Made by a program: the position numbers and the translations under genes. A stretch of DNA of 64,000 bases. Source: Bradyrhizobium sediminis. Lineage in GTDB: Bacteria; Pseudomonadota; Alphaproteobacteria; Rhizobiales; Xanthobacteraceae. The DNA is taken from contig NZ_CP076135.1 of the NCBI RefSeq assembly GCF_018736105.1, positions 4,958,001 to 5,022,000 of the forward strand. Direction: 5' to 3'. The notes beneath the pieces are model-generated. The model searched no databases. It was given only the letters and a program-made list of their open reading frames with translations, and was not told where the DNA came from. This document shows positions 1 to 8,374 of the stretch, one piece after another. How positions within the stretch are numbered: position 1 is the stretch's first letter; the number at the start of each line of letters is the position of its first letter.

Positions 1-891
1 GCGCTCGACATTGCGCGGCTTGGTGCCCTCGGGCACGCCGGCGATCTTGGCGGCTTCACGCTCGGAGAAGAAGGCGTAGCGCTGCGCCTTCGACTGATCG
101 CTGGTCAAGAGCTTCAGGAAGCCCTCGCGCTCCTTCTTCAGCCCTTCGTCGAACGGCAGGTCGATCGCGGCGCCGACCGCATCCGCGGCGGCGAACGGGG
201 CTTCCAGCCCGCGCGCCTTCTTGGTCAGGGCGGCGACCGCGTTGGTGAAGATCGAGCGGTCGGCCTTGGCGGCGGCGAGCTTGGAGTCGTCGTCGCGCAG
301 CTTGCGCAGCGGGCGCTTCTCGGCCAGCACCTTGCGGGCAAAGGCCTCGCCGCCCGACGCCGGGCCTTCGACGATTTCCTCGATCAGGCCGTTCTTCAGC
401 GCGTCGGCCGCGCCGATCGGATCGCCGCCGACGATCATCTTGACCGCGAGTTCGGGGCCGACCGCACGCGGCAGGCGCTGGGTGCCGCCGGCGCCCGGCA
501 GCAGGCCGAGCTTGACTTCGGGCAGGCCGAGCCGTGCGTCCTTGGTCGCGACCCGGAAATGACAGGCCAATGCTACTTCGAGGCCGCCGCCGAGCGCGGT
601 GCCGTGAATCGCGGCGATGATCGGCTTCGGCGAGTTCTCCATCGCGACCAGCACTTCGGCGAGGCCGGGCGGCTTCGGCGGCTTGCCGAATTCGGTGATG
701 TCGGCGCCGGCGATGAAGGTGCGGCCGCCGCAGGTCAGCACGATCGCCTTTACTTCGGGATCGGCGATCGCCGCTTTCATGCAATCGAAAATACCGCCGC
801 GCACGGCGGCGCTCAGCGCGTTGACGGGAGGACTGTTAACCGTGACGATGGCAATAACATCATGACGCTCGAGCTTGACCACTTCGTTCAC
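1..891 (-). CDS. FadB-like enoyl-CoA hydratase/3-hydroxyacyl-CoA dehydrogenase, N-terminal part (cut by window edge)
   Basis: Reading the minus strand from a GTG at 891 gives 297 uninterrupted codons that run off the left edge. A GGGAGAG ribosome site lies just upstream of the GTG. The N-terminal domain is a crotonase fold. The oxyanion-hole segment [10 protein letters not shown] and the following [15 protein letters not shown] carry both glutamates expected of an active hydratase, at about E105 and E125. The sequence continues past the hydratase domain (about residue 190 on) into the linker typical of FadB/MFE proteins of about 700 residues, so an NAD-binding dehydrogenase domain should lie outside the window. 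Its likely role is hydration and oxidation of enoyl-CoA in beta-oxidation. It is divergent from the IclR gene and may share its control region. The substrate is unknown. Confidence 0.9.
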   Translation of the reverse strand, partial: MNEVVKLERHDVIAIVTVNSPPVNALSAAVRGGIFDCMKAAIADPEVKAIVLTCGGRTFIAGADITEFGKPPKPPGLAEVLVAMENSPKPIIAAIHGTALGGGLEVALACHFRVATKDARLGLPEVKLGLLPGAGGTQRLPRAVGPELAVKMIVGGDPIGAADALKNGLIEEIVEGPASGGEAFARKVLAEKRPLRKLRDDDSKLAAAKADRSIFTNAVAALTKKARGLEAPFAAADAVGAAIDLPFDEGLKKEREGFLKLLTSDQSKAQRYAFFSEREAAKIAGVPEGTKPRNVER

Positions 892-930
892 GAGACTCTC
901 CCTGGATACCTGTTCTTGGATGGCTTCTTA

Positions 931-1001
931 ACTTGCGTCGAGAAGCTACGGCACTTGTTAACTTGCGTTCAGTAGCTACGGCACTTGCGTTGAGTGGCTA
1001 C
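931..1001. repeat. Three direct copies of a 19-bp motif in a divergent promoter region
   Basis: The motif ACTTGCGTYSAGWRGCTAC occurs at 931-949, 961-979 and 983-1001. The first two copies sit inside identical-length 30-bp units that begin TTA, at 928 and 958; the third follows more closely. The array lies between the FadB-like gene (minus) and the IclR gene (plus). Phased copies in a divergent promoter suggest regulator binding, but a simple local duplication is also possible. Confidence 0.7.
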
Positions 1002-1011
1002 ATTTTTGCTT

Positions 1012-1028
1012 ATTTCGCACTGCGAAAT
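1012..1028. promoter_or_regulatory. Perfect palindrome, candidate IclR operator
   Basis: ATTTCGCACTGCGAAAT is a perfect 7-3-7 inverted repeat, 75 bp upstream of the chosen IclR start and about 120 bp upstream of the FadB-like start. IclR-family proteins commonly bind short palindromes of this size in their own divergent promoters. Assignment to this regulator is inferred from position only. Confidence 0.6.
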
Positions 1029-1103
1029 TCAATTCCACACCTTGACACGGAGGGTTATTTTGAAGCACGTCCGTTGTCAACGAGGTCCGTTCAGCAGCAG
1101 GCA

Positions 1104-1964
1104 ATGAAACGTCCAGCCAAGAAAGTGGCGACCGATCGCAGTTTCGTCGTCGCGCTTTCCCGCGGCCTTGATGTTTTGCGCGCATTCCATCCCAACGACG
1201 GGCTTCTTGGCAATCAAGAGATCGCGGCCCGTACGAACTTGCCGAAGCCAACCGTTTCGCGGCTGACCTATACTTTGACCAAGCTCGGCTACCTTACACC
1301 GGTTCCGCGGTTCGAGAAGTATCAGCTGGCGCCTTCAGCCATGGCGCTGGGGTATGCCGCCCTTGCAAACCTCGGGGTCCGGCATTTGTCCGAACCCTTC
1401 CGCGAGGAACTCATGCGCGAGACCGGTGGCGCGGTCGCCGTCGGCGGCCGCGACCGCACCAGCATGATCTACTTCGGCCAGAGCCGCGGTCAAACGCTGG
1501 GCGTGCAACTGGACGTCGGCTCGCGAGTCCCGATTGCCACCACCGCGATGGGACGCGCCTATATCTGGGCGCTGCCGGACGATGAGCGCGGCGCGCTGCT
1601 GCGCGAACTGCGCGAGCACTACGGCAGCCGCTGGCCGCGGATGCGCGACGGCATCGAACGCGCCGGCGAAACGGTGGAAAAATTCGGTTTCGCGATCTCG
1701 GCCGGTGAGTGGCATGACGACATCCACGCGGTCGGCGTAGGGCTGAAGCTCAACGACGGAACCGGTCCGTACGCCTTCAATTGCGGCGCGCCCGCATTCC
1801 GTTTCACGGAAGATCGGCTGCGCAACGATATTGGACCTCGCCTCGTGGCGATGGTAAGGAACATCGAAGCGGCCTTGGGTGGCGCGGCGCCGCAATCAAA
1901 AAAAGATGACAAGAAATTGAAAGCAGGAGGGAAAGTTGCACGTGTGGCTGAGGGGATCAGGTAG
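1104..1964 (+). CDS. IclR-family transcriptional regulator
   Basis: A 286-residue protein. An N-terminal winged helix-turn-helix (about residues 15-75, containing NQEIAARTNLPKPTVSRL) is followed by an IclR effector-binding domain (about 90-260), ending in a basic lysine-rich tail. The reading frame stays open upstream to 933, but the ATG at 1104 gives the normal family length and places the palindrome at 1012-1028 in the promoter. IclR proteins often sense aromatic or small organic acids. The gene lies between a FadB-like gene and a liv operon, so those are its likely targets. The effector is unknown. Confidence 0.88.
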   Translation: MKRPAKKVATDRSFVVALSRGLDVLRAFHPNDGLLGNQEIAARTNLPKPTVSRLTYTLTKLGYLTPVPRFEKYQLAPSAMALGYAALANLGVRHLSEPFREELMRETGGAVAVGGRDRTSMIYFGQSRGQTLGVQLDVGSRVPIATTAMGRAYIWALPDDERGALLRELREHYGSRWPRMRDGIERAGETVEKFGFAISAGEWHDDIHAVGVGLKLNDGTGPYAFNCGAPAFRFTEDRLRNDIGPRLVAMVRNIEAALGGAAPQSKKDDKKLKAGGKVARVAEGIR

Positions 1965-2036
1965 CCTTCATCGTTGCGACCGGCGAAACAATTCGCATGG
2001 CCGCTTCCGCCCAACGATCGACGCGGGCGGAGCAAG

Positions 2037-2834
2037 ATGATGCAGGCACAGCTCGCGCAGGGACAGAGTCCCCTGCTTGCGGTTCGCGACGTCAGCGTCG
2101 TGTTCGGCGGCATCGTCGCGTTGAATGGCGTGTCGTTCGACATGCGCAAGGGCCAGATACTCGGCCTGATCGGGCCGAACGGCGCCGGCAAGACGACGCT
2201 CTTCAACTGCCTCTCCAGGCTTTACCAGCCGAGCTCCGGTGACATCCTGATGGAAGGCGAGAGCATCCTGACGCGCCCGCCGCACCGGATCGCCGAAATC
2301 GGCATCGGCCGCACCTTCCAGAACGTGGCGCTGTTCCCCAATCTTTCGGTGCTCGACAATGTCAGGGTCGGCACCCATTCACGCACCAACAGCGACATCA
2401 TCTCGGACTCGCTCCAACTGGGCTGGGTCCGCCGCGGCGAGGCCGAGATCAACCGGCGCGTCCACGAAATCGTCAGCTATCTCGAGCTCGACGCCGTCGC
2501 GCACACCGTGGTGTCCGGGCTGCCGTTCGGCACCCAGAAGCGCGTCGAACTGGCGCGCGCACTGGCTGCGGAACCGAAGATCCTGCTGCTCGACGAGCCC
2601 GCCGGCGGCCTCAACCACGAGGAAGTCCACGTACTCGGCGACCTGATCCGCCGGATTCGCGACGATCGCCACATGACCGTGCTGCTGGTGGAACATCACA
2701 TGGGTCTGGTGATGTCGATCGCCGACCACGTGGTCGCGCTGAACTTCGGCCGCAAGCTCGCCGAAGGCACGCCGGCCCAGGTGCAATCCGACCCGGATGT
2801 CATCAAAGCCTATCTGGGGAGCAAGGACCAATGA
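2037..2834 (+). CDS. livG: Branched-chain amino acid-type ABC transporter ATP-binding protein (LivG)
   Basis: A 265-residue ATPase on the cytoplasmic face of a Liv/HAAT-type importer. Walker A is GPNGAGKT (about residues 46-53), the family-typical altered signature reads LPFGTQKRVELARAL, Walker B is ILLLDEPAGGLN and the switch histidine is in LVEHHMG. Two adjacent ATGs (2037 and 2040) follow a GGAG at 2029-2032; the second has better spacing, so the exact start is open by one codon. It is first of a livG-livF-livH-livM operon and overlaps livF by four bases. Substrates of this family include branched amino acids and aromatic or dicarboxylic acids, so the substrate here is not fixed by sequence. 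Confidence 0.93.
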   Translation: MMQAQLAQGQSPLLAVRDVSVVFGGIVALNGVSFDMRKGQILGLIGPNGAGKTTLFNCLSRLYQPSSGDILMEGESILTRPPHRIAEIGIGRTFQNVALFPNLSVLDNVRVGTHSRTNSDIISDSLQLGWVRRGEAEINRRVHEIVSYLELDAVAHTVVSGLPFGTQKRVELARALAAEPKILLLDEPAGGLNHEEVHVLGDLIRRIRDDRHMTVLLVEHHMGLVMSIADHVVALNFGRKLAEGTPAQVQSDPDVIKAYLGSKDQ

Positions 2835-3544
2835 CCGCGATGCTTAACGTCAAGGATCTCAGGGCCTATTACGGCCAGGTCCAGGCGCTTCACGGCCTCT
2901 CCTTCTCGCTCAACGAAGGCAGCCTGACCACGCTGCTCGGCGCCAACGGCGCCGGCAAGACCACCACCTTGCGGGCGATCTGCAGCATGGTGCGTTCGAC
3001 CGGCGGGATCGAGTTCGACGGTGCGCCGCTCACCGGCCGCTCCACCGAAAACATCGTCCGCCTCGGCATCGCCCATGTGCCGCAGGGCCGCGGCACCTTC
3101 ACCACCATGACGGTGGAGGAAAACCTGCAACTCGGCGCGATCACGCGCAAGGACAGGGCCGGCGTCGTCTCCGACATCGAGCGCATGTACGATCACTTTC
3201 CGGTCCTGAAGGAGCGGCACACCCAGCAGGCCGGCACGCTTTCGGGCGGCGAACAGCAGATGCTGGCGGTCGCCCGCGCGCTGATGCTGCGCCCGCGGCT
3301 GATGCTGCTGGACGAACCGTCGTTCGGCCTCGCGCCGCTGATCGTGCGCGATCTGTTCAAGATCCTCGGCAAGATCAACCGCGAGGACAAGGTCACCATT
3401 CTGGTGGTGGAGCAGAATGCACAGCTTGCACTCGAGCTCGCCGACAAGGCCTACGTCATCGAAACCGGACGCATCGTGATGTCGGGAAGCGCCGCCGAAA
3501 TCGCGAGCAACGAAGACGTCCGTAAATCCTATCTCGGTTATTGA
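2831..3544 (+). CDS. livF: Branched-chain amino acid-type ABC transporter ATP-binding protein (LivF)
   Basis: A 237-residue ATPase that pairs with LivG. Walker A is GANGAGKTT (about residues 37-45), the signature LSGGEQQMLAVARAL is canonical, and Walker B is LMLLDEPSFGLAP, the usual LivF form. The C-terminal EDVRKSYLGY is also typical. Its ATG overlaps the livG stop as ATGA, which indicates translational coupling. The permease gene livH starts 11 bases after its stop. Confidence 0.94.
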   Translation: MTAMLNVKDLRAYYGQVQALHGLSFSLNEGSLTTLLGANGAGKTTTLRAICSMVRSTGGIEFDGAPLTGRSTENIVRLGIAHVPQGRGTFTTMTVEENLQLGAITRKDRAGVVSDIERMYDHFPVLKERHTQQAGTLSGGEQQMLAVARALMLRPRLMLLDEPSFGLAPLIVRDLFKILGKINREDKVTILVVEQNAQLALELADKAYVIETGRIVMSGSAAEIASNEDVRKSYLGY

Positions 3545-3555
3545 GGAGCGCAGCC

Positions 3556-4434
3556 ATGGAACTTTTTATCAACCAAGTCCTGGCTGGCATCGCCACAGGT
3601 GCGATCTATGCCTGCATGGCGCTCGCCGTCGTCATGATCTACCAGGCGATCGATCATCTCAATTTCGCCCAGGGCGAAATGGCGATGTTCTCGACGTTCA
3701 TCTCCTGGCAACTGATGCAATGGGGCGTGCCCTACTGGTGGGCCTTCCTGCTCACGCTGGCATTTTCGTTCGCCGGCGGCATCCTGATCGAGCGGTTGCT
3801 GTTCAAGCCGCTTGCCAAGGCGCCTCTCCTGACCAATGTCGCCGGTTTCATCGCATTGTTCGCGATCGTCAACAGCGTCGCCGGGCTGACCTGGGACTTC
3901 ACGATCAAGCAGTATCCGACGCCGTTCGGATCGTCGCCTTTTCTCGGCAGTCAGCTCATCTCGACCCATCAGGCCGGCATGATCGGCGTCACGATAGGAC
4001 TGTTGATCCTGCTCTATATTTTCTTTCAGTTCACGCGGATCGGCCTTGCCATGCGCGCGGCCGCGTCGTTGCCGGAATCGGCACGGCTGGTCGGCATCAA
4101 CACCAGCTGGATGATCGCGCTTGGCTGGGGCATGGCGACCGCGATCGGCGCGATCGCCGGCATGCTGATCGCGCCGGTGGTGTTCCTGGAACCGAACATG
4201 ATGGGCGGTGTGTTGATCTACGGGTTTGCCGCCGCCGTCCTCGGCGGCCTGACCAGTCCTCTCGGTGCGGTGGTTGGCGGCTTCCTGGTCGGCGTGTTCG
4301 AGAATCTCGCCGGGACCTATATCCCCGGCGTCGGCAATGAACTGAAATTGCCGATCGCACTGGCGCTTATCATCACCGTGTTGGTTCTCAAACCGGCGGG
4401 CCTGTTTGGCCGTCCCATCGTGAAGCGAGTTTGA
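3556..4434 (+). CDS. livH: Branched-chain amino acid-type ABC transporter permease (LivH)
   Basis: A 292-residue integral membrane protein with about eight hydrophobic segments. The early ATGAIYACMALAVVMIYQA segment and the NFAQGEMAM motif near residue 45 are characteristic of LivH. The start at 3556 follows a GAGGAG ribosome site at 3543-3548; an in-frame TTG at 3541 overlapping the livF stop is less likely. It forms the membrane channel together with LivM, whose gene follows at once. Confidence 0.93.
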   Translation: MELFINQVLAGIATGAIYACMALAVVMIYQAIDHLNFAQGEMAMFSTFISWQLMQWGVPYWWAFLLTLAFSFAGGILIERLLFKPLAKAPLLTNVAGFIALFAIVNSVAGLTWDFTIKQYPTPFGSSPFLGSQLISTHQAGMIGVTIGLLILLYIFFQFTRIGLAMRAAASLPESARLVGINTSWMIALGWGMATAIGAIAGMLIAPVVFLEPNMMGGVLIYGFAAAVLGGLTSPLGAVVGGFLVGVFENLAGTYIPGVGNELKLPIALALIITVLVLKPAGLFGRPIVKRV

Positions 4435-4436
4435 TC

Positions 4437-5453
4437 ATGAGCGCAATTGAGGAAGTCGCAAACGAAGCACCGGCGGTCGAGGCCGTTCCAAAGAGAGCCA
4501 TGACGCTGGGCTACGGCACCTCGCTCGTGGTGCTGGGATTGCTGGTCATCGCGCCGGTGTTCATGAAGAATTTCATCGTCTTCCAGCTGACGATGGTGCT
4601 GATCTACGCGCTGGCGGTGCTGGCGCTGAACATCCTGACCGGCGGCAGTGGCCAGTTTTCGCTGGGCCAGAGCGCCTTCTACGCGGTCGGCGCCTACACT
4701 TCGGCCATTCTGATGGAACATGTGGGCATGAATTATGCCCTGACGCTGCCCATTGCCGGCATTATCTGCTTTGGCTTCGGGTTCCTGTTCGGTCAGCCGG
4801 CGCTGCGCTTGAGCGGCGTCTATCTGGCGCTGGCGACCTTCGCGCTGGCAGTGGCAATGCCGCAATTGTTGAAGCTCGGTGTCTTCGAACACTGGACCGG
4901 CGGCGTCCAGGGCCTGGTGGTGACCAAGCCGGATGCGCCGTTCGGCCTGCCGATCTCGCAGGACAAGTGGCTGTATTATTTCACGCTCGTGGTCTCGATC
5001 GCGATCTACATCTTCTCGATCAACCTCCTGAAGTCGCGTTCCGGCCGCGCCTTCATGGCTATCCGCGACAACGAGATCGCGGCTTCCGCGATGGGCATCG
5101 ATGTCGCGCTGTACAAGACGCTGGCATTCGGCGTCAGCGCCGGCATCACCGGCGTTGCCGGCGGCCTTGGAGCCATCGCCGTGCAGTTCGTCGCGCCCGA
5201 CGGCTATACCATCACGTTGGCGATCTCGCTGTTTCTCGGCATGGTCGTCGGCGGCGTGGGATGGCTGCCCGGCTCGATCGTCGGTTCGGCCTTCATCATC
5301 TTCGTGCCGAACATCGCGGAGGGAATTTCGAAGGGCCTGTCCGGCGCGGTGTTCGGCGTGCTGCTGTTCCTCGTGATCTTCCTGGTGCCGCACGGCGCGC
5401 GGCAGGTCGCCATCGTCGCCCAGCAACTGATCGGCAAACTCAAGAAGGGTTAA
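4437..5453 (+). CDS. livM: Branched-chain amino acid-type ABC transporter permease (LivM)
   Basis: A 338-residue membrane protein with a soluble N-terminal extension of about 25 residues before the first membrane segment. The motifs LNILTGGSGQFSLGQSAFY and SRSGRAFMAIRDNEIAASAMGID match the LivM family. The ATG at 4437 lies two bases after the livH stop. The gene ends the livGFHM operon and is followed by a small hairpin and a strong terminator, which separates the membrane and ATPase genes from the binding-protein genes downstream. Confidence 0.93.
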   Translation: MSAIEEVANEAPAVEAVPKRAMTLGYGTSLVVLGLLVIAPVFMKNFIVFQLTMVLIYALAVLALNILTGGSGQFSLGQSAFYAVGAYTSAILMEHVGMNYALTLPIAGIICFGFGFLFGQPALRLSGVYLALATFALAVAMPQLLKLGVFEHWTGGVQGLVVTKPDAPFGLPISQDKWLYYFTLVVSIAIYIFSINLLKSRSGRAFMAIRDNEIAASAMGIDVALYKTLAFGVSAGITGVAGGLGAIAVQFVAPDGYTITLAISLFLGMVVGGVGWLPGSIVGSAFIIFVPNIAEGISKGLSGAVFGVLLFLVIFLVPHGARQVAIVAQQLIGKLKKG

Positions 5454-5457
5454 CGAA

Positions 5458-5480
5458 CGTATTCCACCTAGCGGAATACG
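5458..5480 (+). other. Small hairpin after livM
   Basis: CGTATTCC and GGAATACG form an 8-bp inverted repeat around a 7-base loop, starting five bases after the livM stop. It has no T-run, so it is more likely an mRNA 3'-end stabiliser or a pause element than a terminator. Confidence 0.5.
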
Positions 5481-5500
5481 CGTCGAATCTGTTCCCAATA

Positions 5501-5538
5501 AAAAAGCCCCCTGCGACCCCCGTTGCAGGGGGCTTTTT
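5501..5538 (+). terminator. Rho-independent terminator of the livGFHM operon
   Basis: A 14-bp perfect stem (AAAAAGCCCCCTGC paired with GCAGGGGGCTTTTT) extends further with GAC/GTT pairing (one G-T) to leave a four-base loop. It ends in a T-run. It lies between livM and the first binding-protein gene. Confidence 0.93.
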
Positions 5539-5639
5539 CTTGATGGGCACCCACAGAAGGTATTGAATGCAGGCAGGCGCCGAAAAGTGCGTCCAATAAA
5601 AACAATGACACAGTCACATCAGGACCCAGGGAGATCAAA

Positions 5640-6869
5640 ATGCCTGCTATCCAACTGCGATTGGGGGCCTTTTCGGCTGCCCTCGCGATGCTTGCCGTAA
5701 CCAGCAGCGGCGCACTCGCACAGAAGAAATACGACACCGGCGCCACCGATACCGAGATCAAGATCGGCAACATCATGCCCTACAGCGGTCCTGCTTCCGC
5801 CTATGGCGTGATCGGCAAGACCGAAGAGGCCTATTTCAAGAAGATCAACGCCGAGGGTGGCATCAACGGTCGCAAGATCAACTTTGTCAGCTATGACGAC
5901 GCCTACAGCCCGCCGAAAACGGTCGAACAGGCGCGCAAGCTGGTCGAGAGCGACGAAGTACTGCTCGTTTTCAATCCGCTGGGCACGCCGCCGAACTCGG
6001 CGATCCAGAAATACCTGAACTCGAAGAAGGTGCCGCAGCTGTTCGTCGCCACCGGCGCCACCAAGTGGAACGACCCGAAAGACTTCCCCTGGACCATGGG
6101 CTGGCAGCCCAACTACCAGAGCGAGTCCCGAATCTACGCCAAATACATTCTCAAGGAAAAACCGAACGCCAAGATCGCCATCCTCTATCAGAACGACGAT
6201 TACGGCAAAGACTACGTCAAAGGCCTCAAGGATGGTCTCGGCGCCAAGGCAGCCACCATGATCGTTGCCGAGGAAAGCTATGAAACCTCGCAGCCGACCA
6301 TTGATTCCAACATCGTCAAGCTGAAGTCGACCAACGCCGACATCTTCTTCAACGTCACCACGCCGAAATTCGCGGCGCAGGCGATCAAGAAGATGCACGA
6401 AATCGAATGGAAGCCGCTGCACTTTCTCAACAACGTGTCCGCCTCGATCGGCGCCGTGATGAAGCCGGCCGGCTTTGAAGCCAGCCAGGGCATCATCTCG
6501 TCCGCCTATCTGAAGGATACGTCCGATCCGCAGTGGAAGGACGATGCCGGCATGAAGGCCTTCGACGAGTTCCTCGCCAAGTACTTCCCTGAAGGCAACA
6601 GGATCGATGGCGCGGTGATGTACGGCTACACGGTCGCACAAGGCCTCGTGCACGTGCTGAAGGCCTCCGGCGACAATCTCACCCGCGAGAACATCATGAA
6701 GCAGGCGGCCAACATCAAGGGGCTTGAGTTGGGCAGCATGCTGCCGGGCATCAAGGTCAATACCAGTCCCACCGACTTCGCCCCGATCTCCCAGCTTCAG
6801 CTGATGCGGTTCAAGGGCGACAAATGGGATCTGTTCGGAGAGGTCATCAGCGGCGACGTCGGCGGCTGA
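5640..6869 (+). CDS. Liv/HAAT-type ABC transporter solute-binding protein, copy 1
   Basis: A 409-residue secreted protein with a signal peptide (hydrophobic stretch about residues 8-25, cleavage likely after ALA before QKKYDTG). The mature part is a type I periplasmic-binding fold, with IKIGNIMPYSGPASAYG at the N-terminus and NDDYGKDYVKGLKDGL mid-protein. GGGAG at 5629-5633 supports the ATG at 5640. It captures ligand in the periplasm, presumably for the LivGFHM complex encoded upstream. It is separated from that operon and from copy 2 by terminators, so it is probably a separate transcript. It is nearly identical to the next gene: about 50 substitutions over about 382 mature residues with no gaps. 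Confidence 0.92.
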   Translation: MPAIQLRLGAFSAALAMLAVTSSGALAQKKYDTGATDTEIKIGNIMPYSGPASAYGVIGKTEEAYFKKINAEGGINGRKINFVSYDDAYSPPKTVEQARKLVESDEVLLVFNPLGTPPNSAIQKYLNSKKVPQLFVATGATKWNDPKDFPWTMGWQPNYQSESRIYAKYILKEKPNAKIAILYQNDDYGKDYVKGLKDGLGAKAATMIVAEESYETSQPTIDSNIVKLKSTNADIFFNVTTPKFAAQAIKKMHEIEWKPLHFLNNVSASIGAVMKPAGFEASQGIISSAYLKDTSDPQWKDDAGMKAFDEFLAKYFPEGNRIDGAVMYGYTVAQGLVHVLKASGDNLTRENIMKQAANIKGLELGSMLPGIKVNTSPTDFAPISQLQLMRFKGDKWDLFGEVISGDVGG

Positions 6870-6904
6870 CGCTCCGGCGGGATTAACCGACTGCCAAGGA
6901 AAGA

Positions 6905-6939
6905 GCCCCTGCGCCCCCCCGGCGCAGGGGCTTTTCCTT
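6905..6939 (+). terminator. Rho-independent terminator after binding protein copy 1
   Basis: GCCCCTGCGCC pairs with GGCGCAGGGGC around a five-C loop and is followed by TTTTCCTT. It lies between the two tandem binding-protein genes. Confidence 0.92.
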
Positions 6940-7022
6940 GATGGCCGCCGCCAAATGGTATTCAATCCGGCCGTGCCAAGAAGAACATAACGCACCCAAC
7001 ATCAAGAAAAGGGAGACCCTGA

Positions 7023-8252
7023 ATGCTTACTACCCCCAAAAAACTTGCGATCGCCTCGGCCGCGTTCGTTGCGCTTGCCGCAACCAGCAGCGCCGCGCTC
7101 GCCCAGAAGAAATACGACACCGGCGCCACCGACACCGAGATCAAGATCGGCAACATCATGCCCTACAGCGGACCGGCCTCCGCCTACGGGGTGATCGGCA
7201 AGACTGCAGAGGCCTACTTCAAGAAGATCAATGCCGAGGGTGGCATCAACGGCCGCAAGATCAATTTCATCAGCTATGACGACGCCTACAGCCCGCCGAA
7301 GACCGTCGAGCAGGCGCGCAAGCTGGTCGAGAGCGATGAGGTGCTGTTGGTCTTCAATCCGCTGGGCACGCCGTCGAATACGGCGATCCAGAAATACCTG
7401 AACTCGAAGAAGGTGCCGCAGCTGTTCGTCGCTACCGGCGCCACCAAGTGGAACGATCCGAAGGGCTTCCCCTGGACCATGGGCTGGCAGCCCAACTACC
7501 AGAACGAAACCCAGATTTACGCCAAGTACATCCTCAAGGAACTGCCGAACGCCAAGATCGCCGTGCTCTATCAGAACGACGATTACGGCAAGGACTACCT
7601 GAAGGGATTGAAGGACGGACTCGGCGCCAAGGCGACTTCGATGATCGTCATGGAAGAAAGCTACGAGGTCTCGGAGCCGACCATCGACTCCCATATCGTC
7701 AAGCTCAAATCCACCGGCGCCGACGTCTTCGTGAACATCACCACGCCGAAATTCGCCGCGCAGGCGATCAAGAAGAACGCGGAAATCGGCTGGAAGCCGC
7801 TTCATTTCCTCAACAACGTCTCCGCCTCGATCGGCAGCGTGATGAAGCCGGCCGGCTTTGAAGCGGGCCAGGGCATCATCTCGTCGGCCTACCTGAAGGA
7901 TACGTCCGATCCGCAGTGGAAGAACGATGCCGGCATGAAGGCCTTCGACGAGTTCCTCACCAAGTACTTCCCCGAAGGCAACCGGATCGATGGCTCGGTG
8001 ATGTACGGCTACACGGTCGCGCAAGGCCTCGCGCACGTGCTGAAAGCTTCCGGCGACAATCTCACCCGCGAGAACGTCATGAAGCAGGCGGCCAGCATCA
8101 AGGATCTGGAGCTCGGCGGCCTGTTGCCCGGCATCAAGGTCAACACCAGCGCCACCGACTTTGCTCCGATCTCGCAGGTGCAGCTGATCAAGTTCAAGGG
8201 CGAGACCTGGGAGAGGTTCGGCGAAATCCTGGGCGCCGACGCCACCAACTGA
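7023..8252 (+). CDS. Liv/HAAT-type ABC transporter solute-binding protein, copy 2
   Basis: A 409-residue paralogue of the preceding gene, with its own signal peptide (likely cleavage after ALA before QKKYDTG) and the same type I periplasmic-binding fold. GGGAG at 7011-7015 supports the ATG at 7023. Signal peptides and the last 15 residues differ most from copy 1; the core differs at scattered positions, such as MHEIE against NAEIG. The tandem arrangement points to a local duplication. The two proteins may widen the ligand range of one LivGFHM complex or be expressed under different conditions. Confidence 0.92.
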   Translation: MLTTPKKLAIASAAFVALAATSSAALAQKKYDTGATDTEIKIGNIMPYSGPASAYGVIGKTAEAYFKKINAEGGINGRKINFISYDDAYSPPKTVEQARKLVESDEVLLVFNPLGTPSNTAIQKYLNSKKVPQLFVATGATKWNDPKGFPWTMGWQPNYQNETQIYAKYILKELPNAKIAVLYQNDDYGKDYLKGLKDGLGAKATSMIVMEESYEVSEPTIDSHIVKLKSTGADVFVNITTPKFAAQAIKKNAEIGWKPLHFLNNVSASIGSVMKPAGFEAGQGIISSAYLKDTSDPQWKNDAGMKAFDEFLTKYFPEGNRIDGSVMYGYTVAQGLAHVLKASGDNLTRENVMKQAASIKDLELGGLLPGIKVNTSATDFAPISQVQLIKFKGETWERFGEILGADATN

Positions 8253-8284
8253 CGCACTAACCTGCGCCGCCCTTCAGGGCTCTC

Positions 8285-8318
8285 AAACCCCCGCAGCGCG
8301 CTGCGGGGGTTTTCTTTT
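8285..8318 (+). terminator. Rho-independent terminator after binding protein copy 2
   Basis: AAACCCCCGCAG pairs perfectly with CTGCGGGGGTTT around a CGCG loop, followed by TTTTCTTTT. Confidence 0.93.
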
Positions 8319-8374
8319 GTGCAAAACGGATGGATAACCGGACCACAGGTTTCAGCTCGCATCCCCGTGACACG

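Noticed and set aside
56..784. 242-residue minus-strand reading frame rich in Arg
   Set aside because: It is a shadow of the FadB-like gene, which reads in a different minus-strand frame from a GTG at 891 and shows a complete crotonase domain.
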